A stretch of 64,000 bases of DNA, taken from positions 124,001-188,000 of the forward strand of contig DASZBX010000080.1 in NCBI GenBank assembly GCA_035943635.1, given 5' to 3'. The first letter of the stretch is position 1, and each line of letters starts with the position of its first letter. Source of the stretch: DASZBX01 sp035943635. GTDB taxonomy: Bacteria; Actinomycetota; Actinomycetes; Streptomycetales; Catenulisporaceae. Below, piece by piece: positions 54,702 to 64,000 of this stretch. Below the pieces are notes generated by a model. That model made no database searches and was not told the DNA's origin. It worked only from the letters and a program-made list of their open reading frames with translations. The translations under genes and the position numbers were made by a program.

Positions 54702-57700
54702 TCACGGTTCTGATCGGGCGGTGACCGGCCGGTCGGCCGCGTTCGGGTCGTACTGGGTGAGGTCCGGCCGGATGAACACCGGCCGCAGCGCGCCGGGCTT
54801 GGCCGCCCCGGGCCGGATCAGGCTGGACCCGGCCGCCTCGGACCGGGCCCGGTCCGGCCCGGCCAGGTCGGACAGCCCGAGGTCCTTGGCCAGGCGGCGG
54901 CCGAGCACGTCGACCACCGGCGGGTCCAGCAGCGACAGGTGGTGGCCCGGAACCGGGCGCACGTCCAGGTCGGAGCAGTACTCCTCCCAGCCCAGGGTCT
55001 CGTCCTGCCGCTGGTAGCGCGGATCGGCGACCGTGTGCGGCGCCTCCTCGGCGGCCCGGTAGAGCAGGGTGCGGCCGGAGTACCGCTCCGGCGTGTGCCG
55101 CTCCCCGGCGCGCAGGTCGAGATAGGAGTCGCGCTGGTGCTTGAGCACGGCCTTCGGCAGGTCGGCGTGCACATTCAGGGCCTTGATGACCAGGTCGACC
55201 TGGGCCGCGTCGTCGAGCACGGCCAGTTCGCCGTAGGGCAGGTCCAGATCGCAGTCGTAGGCCTCCCGGACGTAGTCCGCGAACCCCTCGAAGCGCGCCC
55301 GGACCAGCTGCTCGGGCGTCTGCTCGGGCGCCGGGAGCGGCAGGACGCTGTCGATCAGGACCAGGGCGGTCACCGTCCCGTGCTCGGCCAGCAGCCGGGC
55401 GGTGGCGTGGCCGACCATGCCGCCGTAGGACCAGCCGCCGAGCGCCCACGGGCCCTGCGGCCGCAGCTGCCTGATCAGCCGCACGTACTCGGCCGCCTGG
55501 TCGGCGACCTCGACGATCCCGCTCGACTCGGCCGGCCGTTCGAGCCCGTAGACCGGGCGCTGCGGGCCGAGCCGCTGGACCAGGGCGCGGTAGACCGCGG
55601 TGGACCCGCCGGCCGGGTGGATCAGGAACAGCGGGGTCTGGCCGCCCTCGGCCCGCAGCACCCGGACCGGGCCCTGCACCGGGGTCTCCAGCAGCGGCCG
55701 CAGCCGGGCCGCGATGGCGGCCACGGTCGGCAGGTCGGCCGGCAGGTCCGCCGAGGTCAGGGTCTGGCCGAGCTGCTCGCTGAGCGCGTGGGCCAGGCTG
55801 GCGGCCAGTTGCGGGCAGCGGGCCAGCGGGACCAGTTCCTGCTCGACGCCGAACAGTTCCCGGCCGCTGACCGCCTCCCAGACCCCGGCCACCATCCGCT
55901 CGGTGGCGTCCCGGGGCAGCACGCCGCGCTTCTGCGGGGCCTGCGATCCGGTCGAGGCCGGGTCCGGCCCGGTGACGCACGCGTTGTCCGGGCACTCACA
56001 GTTTTCTGCTTTGCTCGGATCCTGCGCCGCCGCAACGGTTTCCGCGTCGTCTTTCTCTGTCACCGCCGCGACCGGGTCCGACTCGCCCCCGGGCTCCAGC
56101 AACTTCACGACCTGGGCGACGGTGCCCTGTCGCAGCAGCACCTTGGGAGTGAGTTCGATCCCGAACTCGTGCTTGATCACGCCGAGGATCCGGACCGCCT
56201 GGAGCGAGTCCAGACCGAGGTCGGTCAGCGCGGTGTCGGCCCCGATGCTCTCCGGCGGGTAGCCCATGACCTGCGCGACACAGCTGCGCAGGCGCTCTTC
56301 CGTGCTCAGCCGCCGGTCCGAGCCCGCGGCGTGCAGCGCCGCCCGGGCGAATTCGATCCCTTCCATCACGGCGGCCGAGCGGGCCGTCGAGATGTTCACG
56401 GTCGGCGTGTTAGCCCAGTACCGCTGGTGGCGCCACCGCGCCGACGGCATGTCGACGACCTTCGCGCCCGGGTGGCAGGATCCGCGCGCCTCGGCCGGAT
56501 CCACCAGGCCCCGCAACAGCAGCGCGGCCAAGGAGAGCCGGAAGGTGACCGCGTCGTCGGTGTCCCGGCGCAGGGTCGGCAGCAGTAAGGCCTCTTCGAC
56601 GCAGGCGGTGCGCAGCGTCTCCGTGATCGGATACAGCTGCGTCGGGTGCGCCGAGACCTCCACGAAGATCCGGTGGCCGTCCTGCGCGGCGGCGCTGACC
56701 GCCTGCTGGAAGTGCACCGGCTCGCGCAGATTCCTGACCCAGTAAGCGGAATCCAGGGCCACGTCCGCCCGCGGGTCCTCGCAGACCGTGGTGTAGAACC
56801 GGCAGTCCGGCGCCCGGTCCTCGATCTGGCCGAGCGCTCGCGCCAGCGGTTCGAGCAGCACGTCGACCTGCGGGGTGTGCCCGGCCGCGGCCACCGGCAG
56901 CGGCCGGGCCAGCCCGCCCTCCCCGGTGACGATCGCGATCAGCCGCTCGACCTCGTCGGCCGCGCCGGCCACCACGCACTGCCCGGGCGAGGAGTACACC
57001 GCGATCTGCAGGCTGGTCAGCTCCTCGGCCAGGCACTGCACCTGCTTCGCGGAGCGGTCCACCACGGCCATCGCGCCGCCGGTCAGGCCGCTGAGCAGCC
57101 TGGACCGGGCCGAGATGACCCGGGCCCCGGCGGCCTCGGTCAGCGCGCCGGCCACCACCGCGGCGGCCACCTCGCCCATCGAGTGCCCGATCACGGCCGC
57201 GGGCCGCAGTCCGTGCGCCCGCCACAGATCCGCGAGCGCGACCTGCAGGGCGAACAGCACCGGCTGGACCACGGCGGCCTCGGCCAGGTGCGCGTCCGGC
57301 TCCAGGTGCGCGCGCAGGCAGACGCCCGCGTGCTCCTGGATCAGCGGTTCCAGCCGGGCGATCGCGGCGGCGAACGCAGGCTCCTGATCGAGCAGGATCC
57401 GACCCATGCCAGGCCACTGCGATCCGTAGCCGGAGAAGACCCAGACCGGGCCGGCCACCTCGGTGCGGGACTGGCCGGCGGCCGTCCCCGGATGCGGCTG
57501 CCCGGCGGCGAACCGGGCCAGCGCCTCGCCGGCCTGCTCGCCGGTGCGGGTGACCACCGCGGCCCGGTGCCGGCCGCGGCCGAGCCGGCCCAGCAGGGTG
57601 TGCGACACGTCCGCGAGCCGGGCCCGGCCGCCGGCCGGGGTGCCCAGCCAGGCGGCGAGGTCGGCGGCGTCCTCGCGCAGCCGCTCGGCCGTGGGCGCGT

Positions 57701-59666
57701 CCAGCACCAGCACGGACGGCGCGGGCACGACCTGCGCGTGCTCGCCGGCGCCGTGCGCGACCGGCGCGAACAGCGGTTCGGCCGGGGCCGTCTGCGGCCG
57801 GATCAGCCGGGACCGGGCCTGGCCCAGCACGGCCGCGGACACGTCGGCGCCGGCCGCCCACCGGGCCTGGCGGCCCGGGCCGGACGGCCGGTACTCCTGC
57901 AGCACCACGTGCGCGTTCGTCCCGCCGAATCCGAAGGCTGAGACACCGGCGGTGGCAGTGCCCGAATACCGGGGCCACGGCTCGGTCTCGGTGACCACGC
58001 GCAGCGCGAGCGCGTCGAAGTCGATGTGCGGGCTGGGCTTGCGGTAGTGCAGGTGCGGCGGCAGTTCCCCGTGGTGCAGGGCGAGCACGGTCTTGATCAG
58101 GCCCGTGATACCCGCGGCGGCCTCCAGGTGGCCGAGGTTGGTCTTGACCGAGCCGATCAGCAGCGGCTGGTCCGGGGCCCGGCCGCGGCCGAGCACCGCG
58201 CCGAGCGCGCCGGCCTCGACCGGGTCGCCGAGCGCGGTCCCGGTGCCGTGCGCCTCCACGTAGTCCACCTCGGCCGGGGCCACCACCCCGGAGGCGGCGT
58301 AGACCTCGGCCAGCAGGGCCCGCTGGGCCTCGGCGTTCGGGGCCAGCAGGCCGTTGGAGCGCCCGTCCGAGTTGACCGCGCTGGCCCGGATCACCGCGAG
58401 CACCCGGTTGCCGTCGCGTTCGGCGTCGGCCAGCCGGCGCAGCACCACGACGCCGCAGCCCTCCGCGCGGACCATCCCGTCCGCGGCGGCGTCGAAGGTC
58501 TTGCACCGGCCGTCCGGGGCCAGCGCGCCGGCCCGCTGGAAGGCCAGGGTCAGCGCCGGGGAGAGCAGCACGTTCACGCCCCCGGCCAGCGCGGTGTCGC
58601 ACTCGCCGCCGGCCAGGCTGCGCACCGCGTGGTGCACCGCGACCAGCGAGGAGGAGCAGGCGCTGTCCAGGGCCATGCTCGGTCCGCGCAGGTCGAACAC
58701 GTAGGACAGCCGGTTGGCCGCGATGCTCAGCGCGGCCCCGGGCGGGGTCCAGGCCTCGACCCGGCCGAGGTCGGAGGTGGTCAGGTGGGCGTACTCGTTG
58801 CCGCTGATCCCGACGAACACGCCGGTGCGGCTGCCGGCCAGCGCGGCGGCCGCGATCCCGGCGTGGTCCAGGCTCTCCCGGGTGACCTCCAGCAGCAGCC
58901 GCTGCTGCGGGTCCATCGAGACCGCCTCGGTCGGGGCGATGCCGAAGAACTCGGCGTCGAACCCGGCCACGTCGCCGACGAAGCCGCCGTGCCGGCTGAT
59001 CTCGTCCACCCCGGGGTCGTCCTGGGCTGCGAACCCGGTCCAGCGGCCCTCGGGCAGGGTGCCGATCGCGTCCACGCCGTCGCTCAGCAGCTTCCACAGG
59101 TCGGCCGGGGAGGCGATCTCGCCGGGCAGCCGGCAGCCGATGCCGACCACGGCCACGGCCGTGTCCAAGCTGCGCGGGTCGAGGGCCGCGGCGCCGGCCG
59201 CGGCCGGGACGGCCATCGCGCCGGCGAGCGGGAATCCCGGCCCGGCCGGGAGGTCCGGGCCGGACGGCTGCGGCCGCAGGAACGACCCGCCCGCGGCCGA
59301 GGAGGCCATCGCCGCGGCTGCGGCGGCGGCCATCGCGCTCTGCACGTTCTGCACCGACGAGGCGTTCGCCGCGGCCGCGCCGGTGCGGGCGGCGGCGGGC
59401 GCCGGTCCGGCCGGGCCGGCCGCGGCCTCGCCGACCCGCCGGGCCAGCCGGTCGAGCGTGCCGGCCTCCCACAGCAGGGTGGCCGGCATGGTCACGCCGG
59501 TCAGCTCGCTCAGCTCCGCGGCCAGGGCGACCGCGTCGCGCGAGGTGGCGCCGAGCTCGGCCAGCGGGCGGTCGCCGCCGACCTGCTCCGGGTCGATGCC
59601 GTGCCACTCGCGCAGCCGGTCCAGGATCAGCCGGCGGACCGAGGTCTCCAGTCCCGCGGTGCTCAT
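54702..59666 (-). CDS. Type I polyketide synthase, Pks13-like (ACP-KS-AT-ACP-TE)
   Basis: A 1654-aa synthase. Order: N-terminal ACP (residues 1-85; carrier Ser42 in LGATSRDAV, as in the Pks13 N-terminal ACP), an Ala-rich linker, KS (about 170-595; Cys337 in DSACSSS, then VEAHGTGT and NLGHLEAA), AT (about 730-1060; GHSMGE), a second ACP (LGLDSLQAVRI near 1200) and a TE (about 1360-1640; HPAGGSTAVY, GGWSYGGM). The linker PRDATERMVAGVWEAVSGRE and TE segments such as HQRDSYLDLRAGERH closely match my memory of Pks13. There is no KR, DH or ER. This layout fits a Claisen condensation of an activated fatty acid with a carboxyacyl unit. ATG 59666 overlaps the FAAL stop (ATGA). Confidence 0.88.
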   Translation of the reverse strand: MSTAGLETSVRRLILDRLREWHGIDPEQVGGDRPLAELGATSRDAVALAAELSELTGVTMPATLLWEAGTLDRLARRVGEAAAGPAGPAPAAARTGAAAANASSVQNVQSAMAAAAAAAMASSAAGGSFLRPQPSGPDLPAGPGFPLAGAMAVPAAAGAAALDPRSLDTAVAVVGIGCRLPGEIASPADLWKLLSDGVDAIGTLPEGRWTGFAAQDDPGVDEISRHGGFVGDVAGFDAEFFGIAPTEAVSMDPQQRLLLEVTRESLDHAGIAAAALAGSRTGVFVGISGNEYAHLTTSDLGRVEAWTPPGAALSIAANRLSYVFDLRGPSMALDSACSSSLVAVHHAVRSLAGGECDTALAGGVNVLLSPALTLAFQRAGALAPDGRCKTFDAAADGMVRAEGCGVVVLRRLADAERDGNRVLAVIRASAVNSDGRSNGLLAPNAEAQRALLAEVYAASGVVAPAEVDYVEAHGTGTALGDPVEAGALGAVLGRGRAPDQPLLIGSVKTNLGHLEAAAGITGLIKTVLALHHGELPPHLHYRKPSPHIDFDALALRVVTETEPWPRYSGTATAGVSAFGFGGTNAHVVLQEYRPSGPGRQARWAAGADVSAAVLGQARSRLIRPQTAPAEPLFAPVAHGAGEHAQVVPAPSVLVLDAPTAERLREDAADLAAWLGTPAGGRARLADVSHTLLGRLGRGRHRAAVVTRTGEQAGEALARFAAGQPHPGTAAGQSRTEVAGPVWVFSGYGSQWPGMGRILLDQEPAFAAAIARLEPLIQEHAGVCLRAHLEPDAHLAEAAVVQPVLFALQVALADLWRAHGLRPAAVIGHSMGEVAAAVVAGALTEAAGARVISARSRLLSGLTGGAMAVVDRSAKQVQCLAEELTSLQIAVYSSPGQCVVAGAADEVERLIAIVTGEGGLARPLPVAAAGHTPQVDVLLEPLARALGQIEDRAPDCRFYTTVCEDPRADVALDSAYWVRNLREPVHFQQAVSAAAQDGHRIFVEVSAHPTQLYPITETLRTACVEEALLLPTLRRDTDDAVTFRLSLAALLLRGLVDPAEARGSCHPGAKVVDMPSARWRHQRYWANTPTVNISTARSAAVMEGIEFARAALHAAGSDRRLSTEERLRSCVAQVMGYPPESIGADTALTDLGLDSLQAVRILGVIKHEFGIELTPKVLLRQGTVAQVVKLLEPGGESDPVAAVTEKDDAETVAAAQDPSKAENCECPDNACVTGPDPASTGSQAPQKRGVLPRDATERMVAGVWEAVSGRELFGVEQELVPLARCPQLAASLAHALSEQLGQTLTSADLPADLPTVAAIAARLRPLLETPVQGPVRVLRAEGGQTPLFLIHPAGGSTAVYRALVQRLGPQRPVYGLERPAESSGIVEVADQAAEYVRLIRQLRPQGPWALGGWSYGGMVGHATARLLAEHGTVTALVLIDSVLPLPAPEQTPEQLVRARFEGFADYVREAYDCDLDLPYGELAVLDDAAQVDLVIKALNVHADLPKAVLKHQRDSYLDLRAGERHTPERYSGRTLLYRAAEEAPHTVADPRYQRQDETLGWEEYCSDLDVRPVPGHHLSLLDPPVVDVLGRRLAKDLGLSDLAGPDRARSEAAGSSLIRPGAAKPGALRPVFIRPDLTQYDPNAADRPVTARSEP

Positions 59667-61567
59667 CGGGCGCTTTCCCACGGGTCGGCGTACTCGCCGC
59701 GCAGGTACGCGGCCCGGCAGGCGCCACGGGAGATCTTGCCGCTGGAGGTGCGGGCCACCCGGTCCGGGCCGACCAGGACGATCCGGTCCAGCCGCAGCCC
59801 GTGCGCGGTGGCCACCGCGGCCCGGGCGATCCGGTCCGCCTCGGCCCGGCGGGCGTCGTCCGGGACCCGGTCGCGCACGTGCTCGGCCACGGCCAGCACC
59901 AGTTCGCCCTCCTCGCCGGGCACCGCGAACACGGCGATCCGGCCGCGGCGCACGTCGTCGAGGGCGGACTGGATCGTCTCCTCGACGTCCTGCGGGTAGT
60001 GGTTGCGCCCGTCCGCGATCAGCAGGTCCTTGATCCGGCCGGTGACCAGCAGCCGGCCCTGGTGGATCGCGCCGAGGTCACCGGTGCGCAGCCACGGCCG
60101 GTCCCCCGTGCTCGGCAGTACGCACTCGAAGGTCTCGGCGGTCAGCTCCGCGTTCTTCCAGTAGCCCCGGCCGATGTTGGGCCCGCGCAGCAGGATCTCG
60201 CCGACCAGGTTCTCCGGCTGCACCGCCCGGGTGGCCGGGTCGACGATCAGCAGTTCCTGGCCGACCGGGACCCCGCAGGCGATCAGCGTGGTCACCGGGC
60301 CGACCGGGCGGCCGGTGCCGGGCCCGGTCGGGGCGGGCGCCTCGGCCACGGCCTGAGCGCCGTACAGGCCGGCCAGCGGGTCCGGGCTCGGGTCCTGGAC
60401 CTTGATGATCCGGCCCTCGGCCAGCGCGTCGCGGCGGCAGGTCACCTCGTGCACCGGCTGCTCCGGGCCGTCGGCGGCCACGAACACGGTCGCCTCGGCC
60501 AGCCCGTAGGACGGGCACTGGGCCTCGGGCCGCAGCCCGGCCGGGCCGAACGCGGACTGGAACCGGCGCACGCTCTCCCGGCGGACCGGCTCGCTGCCGT
60601 TGATCAGCCCGCGGACCCGGTCCAGGCGCAGCCCGGCGCTCTGGTCCGGGCCGATCCGGGCGGCGCAGTAATCGTAGGCGAAGTTCGGCGCGGCGGACAT
60701 GGTGTCCGGGTACTGGCTCAGCAGCCGCAGCCAGCGGACCGGCTTCTCCAGGAAGGCCACCGGGTCGATCAGCACGGACGCCAGCCCGGCGTAGACCGGC
60801 GCGGCGACGCTGAGCACCAGGCCCATGTCGTGGAACAGCGGCAGCCAGCCGACCATGGTGACCGGGGAGCCCTCGGGCGCGAACGCGGTGTGCGCCTGCC
60901 GGGCGTTGGCCAGGATGTTGCGGTGGGTGATCATCACCCCGGCCGGGGTGCGGGTGGAGCCGGAGGTGTACTGCAGGTAGGCGACCTCGTCCAGGCCGGG
61001 CGGCGGCAGGTCGGGCGGCGCGGCCGCGGACGACGACGCCGGCGCCCGGTCGGCGTCGGCGGCGGCGGCGGCATCAGGGCCGGCCTCGTCCTGGCCGTCG
61101 ACCACCAGCAGGGGCAGCCGGCCGAGCCGGGAGGCGGCCACGAACTCGTCGACCAGGCCCGCGCCCTCGGCGGTGACCAGGGCGCAGACCGGTTCGCAGT
61201 TCTCCAGCACCGCGGTGAGCCGGCCCTGGTGTCCGGGCAGGTCCGGGGAGAACAGCGGGACCGCGATCACCTGGGCCTGCAGGCAGGCGAGGAACGCGGT
61301 CACGTACTCCAGTCCCTGCGGCAGCAGCAGCGCGGCCCGGTCGCCCGGCCGGGTGGTGCGGCGCAGCCGGACGGCCAGCGCCTCGGCCCGGGCGGCCAGC
61401 CGGCCCCAGGTCAGGGTGTGGTGCCGGCCGGCCGAGTCCAGGTCCGGATAGTCGACGAAGGTGAAGGCCCGCTGGTGCGGGCGTTCGGCGGCCCAGTGCC
61501 GCAGCAGGCCGGCGAGCGTCTGGTCTGGTGAGTCGGTGGTCGGCAGGTACCCGTTGTTCGGCGGCAT
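59663..61567 (-). CDS. Fatty acyl-AMP ligase, FadD32-like
   Basis: A 634-aa adenylate-forming enzyme of the FAAL type, which activates a fatty acid as acyl-AMP and loads it on a carrier protein. Motifs: TLTWGRLAARAEALAVRLRR, LLLPQGLEYVTAFLACLQAQ, YLQYTSGSTRTPAGVMITHR (A3), GWLPLFHDMGL, CPSYGLAEATVFVA (A5) and WLRTGDLGAIHQGRLLVTGR (A8). The region VPLFSPDLPGHQGRL resembles FadD32. It is encoded directly upstream of the Pks13-like gene with a 4-nt overlap, so it probably loads that enzyme's N-terminal ACP. ATG 61567 has GGAG five bases upstream. No dedicated AccD4-type carboxylase lies in the window. Confidence 0.9.
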   Translation of the reverse strand: MPPNNGYLPTTDSPDQTLAGLLRHWAAERPHQRAFTFVDYPDLDSAGRHHTLTWGRLAARAEALAVRLRRTTRPGDRAALLLPQGLEYVTAFLACLQAQVIAVPLFSPDLPGHQGRLTAVLENCEPVCALVTAEGAGLVDEFVAASRLGRLPLLVVDGQDEAGPDAAAAADADRAPASSSAAAPPDLPPPGLDEVAYLQYTSGSTRTPAGVMITHRNILANARQAHTAFAPEGSPVTMVGWLPLFHDMGLVLSVAAPVYAGLASVLIDPVAFLEKPVRWLRLLSQYPDTMSAAPNFAYDYCAARIGPDQSAGLRLDRVRGLINGSEPVRRESVRRFQSAFGPAGLRPEAQCPSYGLAEATVFVAADGPEQPVHEVTCRRDALAEGRIIKVQDPSPDPLAGLYGAQAVAEAPAPTGPGTGRPVGPVTTLIACGVPVGQELLIVDPATRAVQPENLVGEILLRGPNIGRGYWKNAELTAETFECVLPSTGDRPWLRTGDLGAIHQGRLLVTGRIKDLLIADGRNHYPQDVEETIQSALDDVRRGRIAVFAVPGEEGELVLAVAEHVRDRVPDDARRAEADRIARAAVATAHGLRLDRIVLVGPDRVARTSSGKISRGACRAAYLRGEYADPWESAR

Positions 61568-62037
61568 GGTAGCTCCAGGCGGTCGGTGAGGTGGTGCGGC
61601 GCGGGTGCGCGGGGGCAGGGCGCGATCGGCGGGGAAATCGGCGCACGGGCGCGGCGGTGCGGCGCGGCGGGAGGGCGGCGGGGCCGGGCCGGGGCCGGGG
61701 CCGACGCTGATCAGGCGGCCGGTCCGCGGCGGCGACCGGGCCGCCGAACGGTGGTCAGTCCGGCGGCAGGTAGCGGGAGCGCCAGAGTGTCGGCCTGGCG
61801 GGCAGGCCCCGGGGCGTAGAGTCGGCCTTTGGCACGGTTCCGGAAACCGCCCTCCGTAATCACAAGGATATGATGTTCACCATTATCTGATCACAGTCAG
61901 TGGTGTCAGCGCATCAGAAAGTGACCGAACGGGTGACGGCTTTTCGAGCACAGGGGTCTACCTGTCACTCACTCAGCTCAGCGGGCGGCGGGCATCAGGC
62001 CGCGAACCGGCCGGTCCGGGCCCGGTCAGGCCACTGA
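61568..62037. other. Intergenic region upstream of the FAAL-PKS operon
   Basis: 470 bp without a convincing gene. The first 280 bp are G-rich on the top strand. From about 61830 to 61970 the sequence is the most A/T-rich of this neighbourhood (TATGATGTTCACCATTATC), so promoters may lie here: for the FAAL operon on the minus strand, though far from its start. No clear operator palindrome is seen. Confidence 0.4.
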
Positions 62038-62415
62038 TCAGGCGGCCCGGACCTGCGAGTACAGCCGGGTGAACAGGAGTTCGGCGATCGGCTGCACCCG
62101 GTGCGCGTGCTCCGGATAGCTGTCGGCCACTTCGTCGAGCAGGAACACGGCCGACTCCACGTACCGGTCCACCACGAGCACGTCGGCGCCCTCGCAGATC
62201 CCGGCGAAGGCCGCGGCCACCCGGTCGGCCACCGCGCGCAGGCCCTCCGCGCCGCGCCCGGCCAGGGCCAGCCAGCCGGAGACCGTCCGGGCCTCGGCGC
62301 CGGTGAACGTGCACACCCAGCGGAACCCGACCGCCGGCAGGTCGACCGTCCGCTCGCACACCCGGCGCAGCGTGTCGCGTCCCGCGCCGTACCCCGCCTG
62401 CCTCTTCTCGTCCAT
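62038..62415 (-). CDS. Conserved-looking small protein, function unknown
   Basis: A 125-aa protein of unknown family. It reads RVCERTVDLPAVGFRWVCTF, TGAEARTVSGWLALAGRGAE, GLRAVADRVAAAFAGICEGA and ESAVFLLDEVADSYPEHAHR. It is mostly helical in appearance, with no signal peptide, membrane helix or recognised motif. A GGGGG run eight bases before ATG 62415 supports this start; an in-frame GTG at 62421 is the alternative. It is transcribed toward the FAAL operon but separated from it by 470 bp. Confidence 0.6.
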   Translation of the reverse strand: MDEKRQAGYGAGRDTLRRVCERTVDLPAVGFRWVCTFTGAEARTVSGWLALAGRGAEGLRAVADRVAAAFAGICEGADVLVVDRYVESAVFLLDEVADSYPEHAHRVQPIAELLFTRLYSQVRAA

Positions 62416-62723
62416 CTGCACAGCCCCCGCTGGTGAGTAGTTGCCAACAGCGTCTCACAGTCCTGCGTTCCATAGTCCGCGGACCGTGCGGCGGCATGGC
62501 AACATCAGTATAAGTACGCGTATAGACCGCCTTGCCCGGAGTGGGTCAAGAACGGGTCAAATCTATTCAGCGTTCTACCTTGCCCCGGATCCCCCCTTGC
62601 CCGTGGTACACGATCTGTGCATGAATAGTGACCGCCAGTTTGTCCCAGATATCTGATCGACGTCGCCCGGATTCTGCAGGTTGGCGCCAGCCCACCCCGT
62701 CTCTACGCAAAGGGCCAAGCCGG
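62416..62723. other. Divergent intergenic region, A/T-richer
   Basis: 308 bp between the divergent genes at 62038 and 62724. It is richer in A and T than its surroundings (for example TCAGTATAAGTACGCG near 62505-62520 and CAAATCTATTCAG near 62558), as expected of promoters for both genes. AAAGGG at 62709-62714 is the ribosome site for the rightward gene. No gene is visible. Confidence 0.45.
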
Positions 62724-63683
62724 ATGACTCGCAAGGCGGATCGCTACGTCTGGGATCCCGCGGCCGACGACCGCGAACTCGCCCAGGCCTGCATGAGCCT
62801 GCGCGGGGGCCGCTTCTTCGAGGCCCGGGCGGTGCTCTCGGCCACCCGCCGCGACTTCGCCCTGCGCGCGCACCGCTCCCTGGTGCTCGCCTCGGTGGCG
62901 GCCGACTCGGACGTGATCGAACGCTGGGTCGCCGAGGAGCCGGACCCGGACGCGGTCCTGCTGGCCGCCCGGACCGCCGCGATCCGGGCGCTGCGGGCCG
63001 CGGACCTGCGCGACCCGCGGGCCACCGACCTGGCCGCACTGGCCCAGGCCGGCTGCCTGCGCGCGGCCGACCTGCTGCCGGACGACCCGACCCCCTGGGC
63101 CGCCCTGCTCGCGGTGGCCCGGCTGGAACCGCACAACTACCCCGGCCCGGAGGGCCTGGAGGACGTGCTCGGGCCCTGGGAGGTCATGCGCGAGCTGTGG
63201 TCCCGGGACCCGCTGCACCGCGAGGGCCACCACCGGCTGCTGGCCTACTTCTTCGCCCGCTACGACGGCTCGCACGCGATGATGTGGGACGTGGCCTGGT
63301 GGGTGCGGGCCCGAGCGCCCGCCGGATCCGAACTTCTGCTGCTGCCCCTGGTCGCCCAGGCCGAGCACTACCGCAGCCGGGCCGGCCGGCCCGGCACCCG
63401 GGCGGCCTTCGACTGGGACACCCAGGAGGCGAAGATCCAGGCCGCGGCCGTCTACGACGACTGGTTCCCGCACCGCGACAAGTTCAGCCGGTTCACCCCG
63501 GTGCTCGACCTGTCCTACCTCGGGCACGCCCTGTGCGCCGGCGGCATGTTCCTGGAGGCCCGGCCCGTGCTCCAGGCGATGGGCCCGTACGCGACCACGA
63601 TGCCCTGGTCGCTGTTCGGCGAACCGGCCGAGCACCTGTCCCGGGCCCGCAGCCAGGTCGGGCTGGCCCCGCTCCAGCACTGA
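62724..63683 (+). CDS. Hypothetical protein, helical/TPR-like
   Basis: A 319-aa soluble protein opening MTRKADRYVWDPAADDRELA, followed by helices rich in Ala, Leu and Arg (GGRFFEARAVLSATRRDFAL, DPTPWAALLAVARLEPHNYP) and a later block with GSHAMMWDVAWWVRARAPAG, SELLLLPLVAQAEHY and SYLGHALCAGGMFLEARPVL. Repeating helical pairs suggest a TPR-like fold. I know similar actinobacterial proteins only as uncharacterised. AAAGGG nine bases before ATG 62724 fixes the start; the upstream extension has different composition. Confidence 0.72.
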   Translation: MTRKADRYVWDPAADDRELAQACMSLRGGRFFEARAVLSATRRDFALRAHRSLVLASVAADSDVIERWVAEEPDPDAVLLAARTAAIRALRAADLRDPRATDLAALAQAGCLRAADLLPDDPTPWAALLAVARLEPHNYPGPEGLEDVLGPWEVMRELWSRDPLHREGHHRLLAYFFARYDGSHAMMWDVAWWVRARAPAGSELLLLPLVAQAEHYRSRAGRPGTRAAFDWDTQEAKIQAAAVYDDWFPHRDKFSRFTPVLDLSYLGHALCAGGMFLEARPVLQAMGPYATTMPWSLFGEPAEHLSRARSQVGLAPLQH

Positions 63684-63954
63684 CCCGCCCGGACGCGAGC
63701 GGCCCGACCAGCCCTCAGGCCCCTTGCACGCTGCGCCGCCCCGCATCAGCACCGCGCACCTTCGTGCGCACGGTCCGGCCGCACCGCCGTTCCCGGTCTC
63801 CACACCGAGGACGACAGCGTCCGTTCCCGAACACTCCCCCGCACCCGCACCCCCACCACCCCGCGCACCACCGGTCGAACTGTCGTTCCCCCGACCGCAT
63901 CCCGCACCTCCACCCGCCCGGGCCGCCTACGCCCGGGTCGACGAAAGGTCCCCC

Positions 63955-64000
63955 ATGTCCCAGACGCGTGACGCGGCGGCCGGACTCCAGAGCGCCGAGG
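63955..64000 (+). CDS. Start of a gene cut by the window end
   Basis: ATG 63955 preceded by GAAAGG at a six-base spacing opens a frame reading MSQTRDAAAGLQSAE up to the edge. Too little is present to name it. Confidence 0.5.
   Translation, partial: MSQTRDAAAGLQSAE

Noticed and set aside
59801..61531. 576-codon frame antisense to the fatty acyl-AMP ligase
   Set aside because: It is the mirror of a strongly supported gene, with low-complexity Gly/Arg composition.

Overview
The window is a chromosomal segment of a very GC-rich actinomycete. Codon third positions are strongly G/C, GTG and TTG starts are common, and many families are typical of filamentous Actinomycetota: DUF1707 proteins, an F420-type nitroreductase, DUF6191, SPFH, SNF2 with SWIM, and TPR-CHAT. 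No rRNA or replication origin is present, so the genus cannot be fixed from sequence alone.

Layout. 1-9806 is mostly housekeeping: a NarL-type two-component pair, an FAD/Fe-S oxidoreductase, a frameshifted small gene, a DUF1707 protein, RtcB, a divergent EF-Tu paralogue, a Nudix hydrolase and a methyltransferase. 9810-10340 is a deletion scar joining remnants of an oxidoreductase gene and a TetR gene, followed by a GNAT-HIT fusion. 11546-14332 is a two-gene cassette (HMGL-like aldolase plus Sua5/YrdC-like protein) bounded by 34-bp inverted repeats and carrying a large palindrome. 14398-32283 holds ordinary metabolic, regulatory and helicase genes, with a marked change in strand composition at about 13.2-16.5 kb. 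32432-38168 is a decayed integrative element inserted at the 3' end of a tRNA-Pro(GGG) gene; it has a broken tyrosine integrase, a TPR fragment, a lipoprotein with an HNH-like motif and a secreted metalloprotease-like protein. Immediately beyond attR (38626-43851) lies a cluster of a two-TM Macro protein resembling ThsA of type II Thoeris, a DUF6191 membrane protein, a large TPR-CHAT protease and a zinc-ribbon membrane protein. 44014-48073 carries a hydroxy-acid oxidase, an esterase and an aminotransferase resembling the oxidation and transamination steps of arylglycine synthesis. 48081-61567 is envelope-related: a D,D-carboxypeptidase, an L,D-transpeptidase-like protein, an MFS exporter, an Ag85-like secreted esterase, and a polyketide synthase and fatty acyl-AMP ligase that look like Pks13 and FadD32.

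The two strongest candidates for something new are the Pks13/FadD32/Ag85-like locus, a mycolate-type condensation module next to cell-wall genes, and the Macro/CHAT cluster beside a tRNA integration site, a possible defence system without the usual TIR partner. The inverted-repeat-bounded HMGL/Sua5 cassette is a third. All functional statements rest on motif recognition by eye; no database search was possible.
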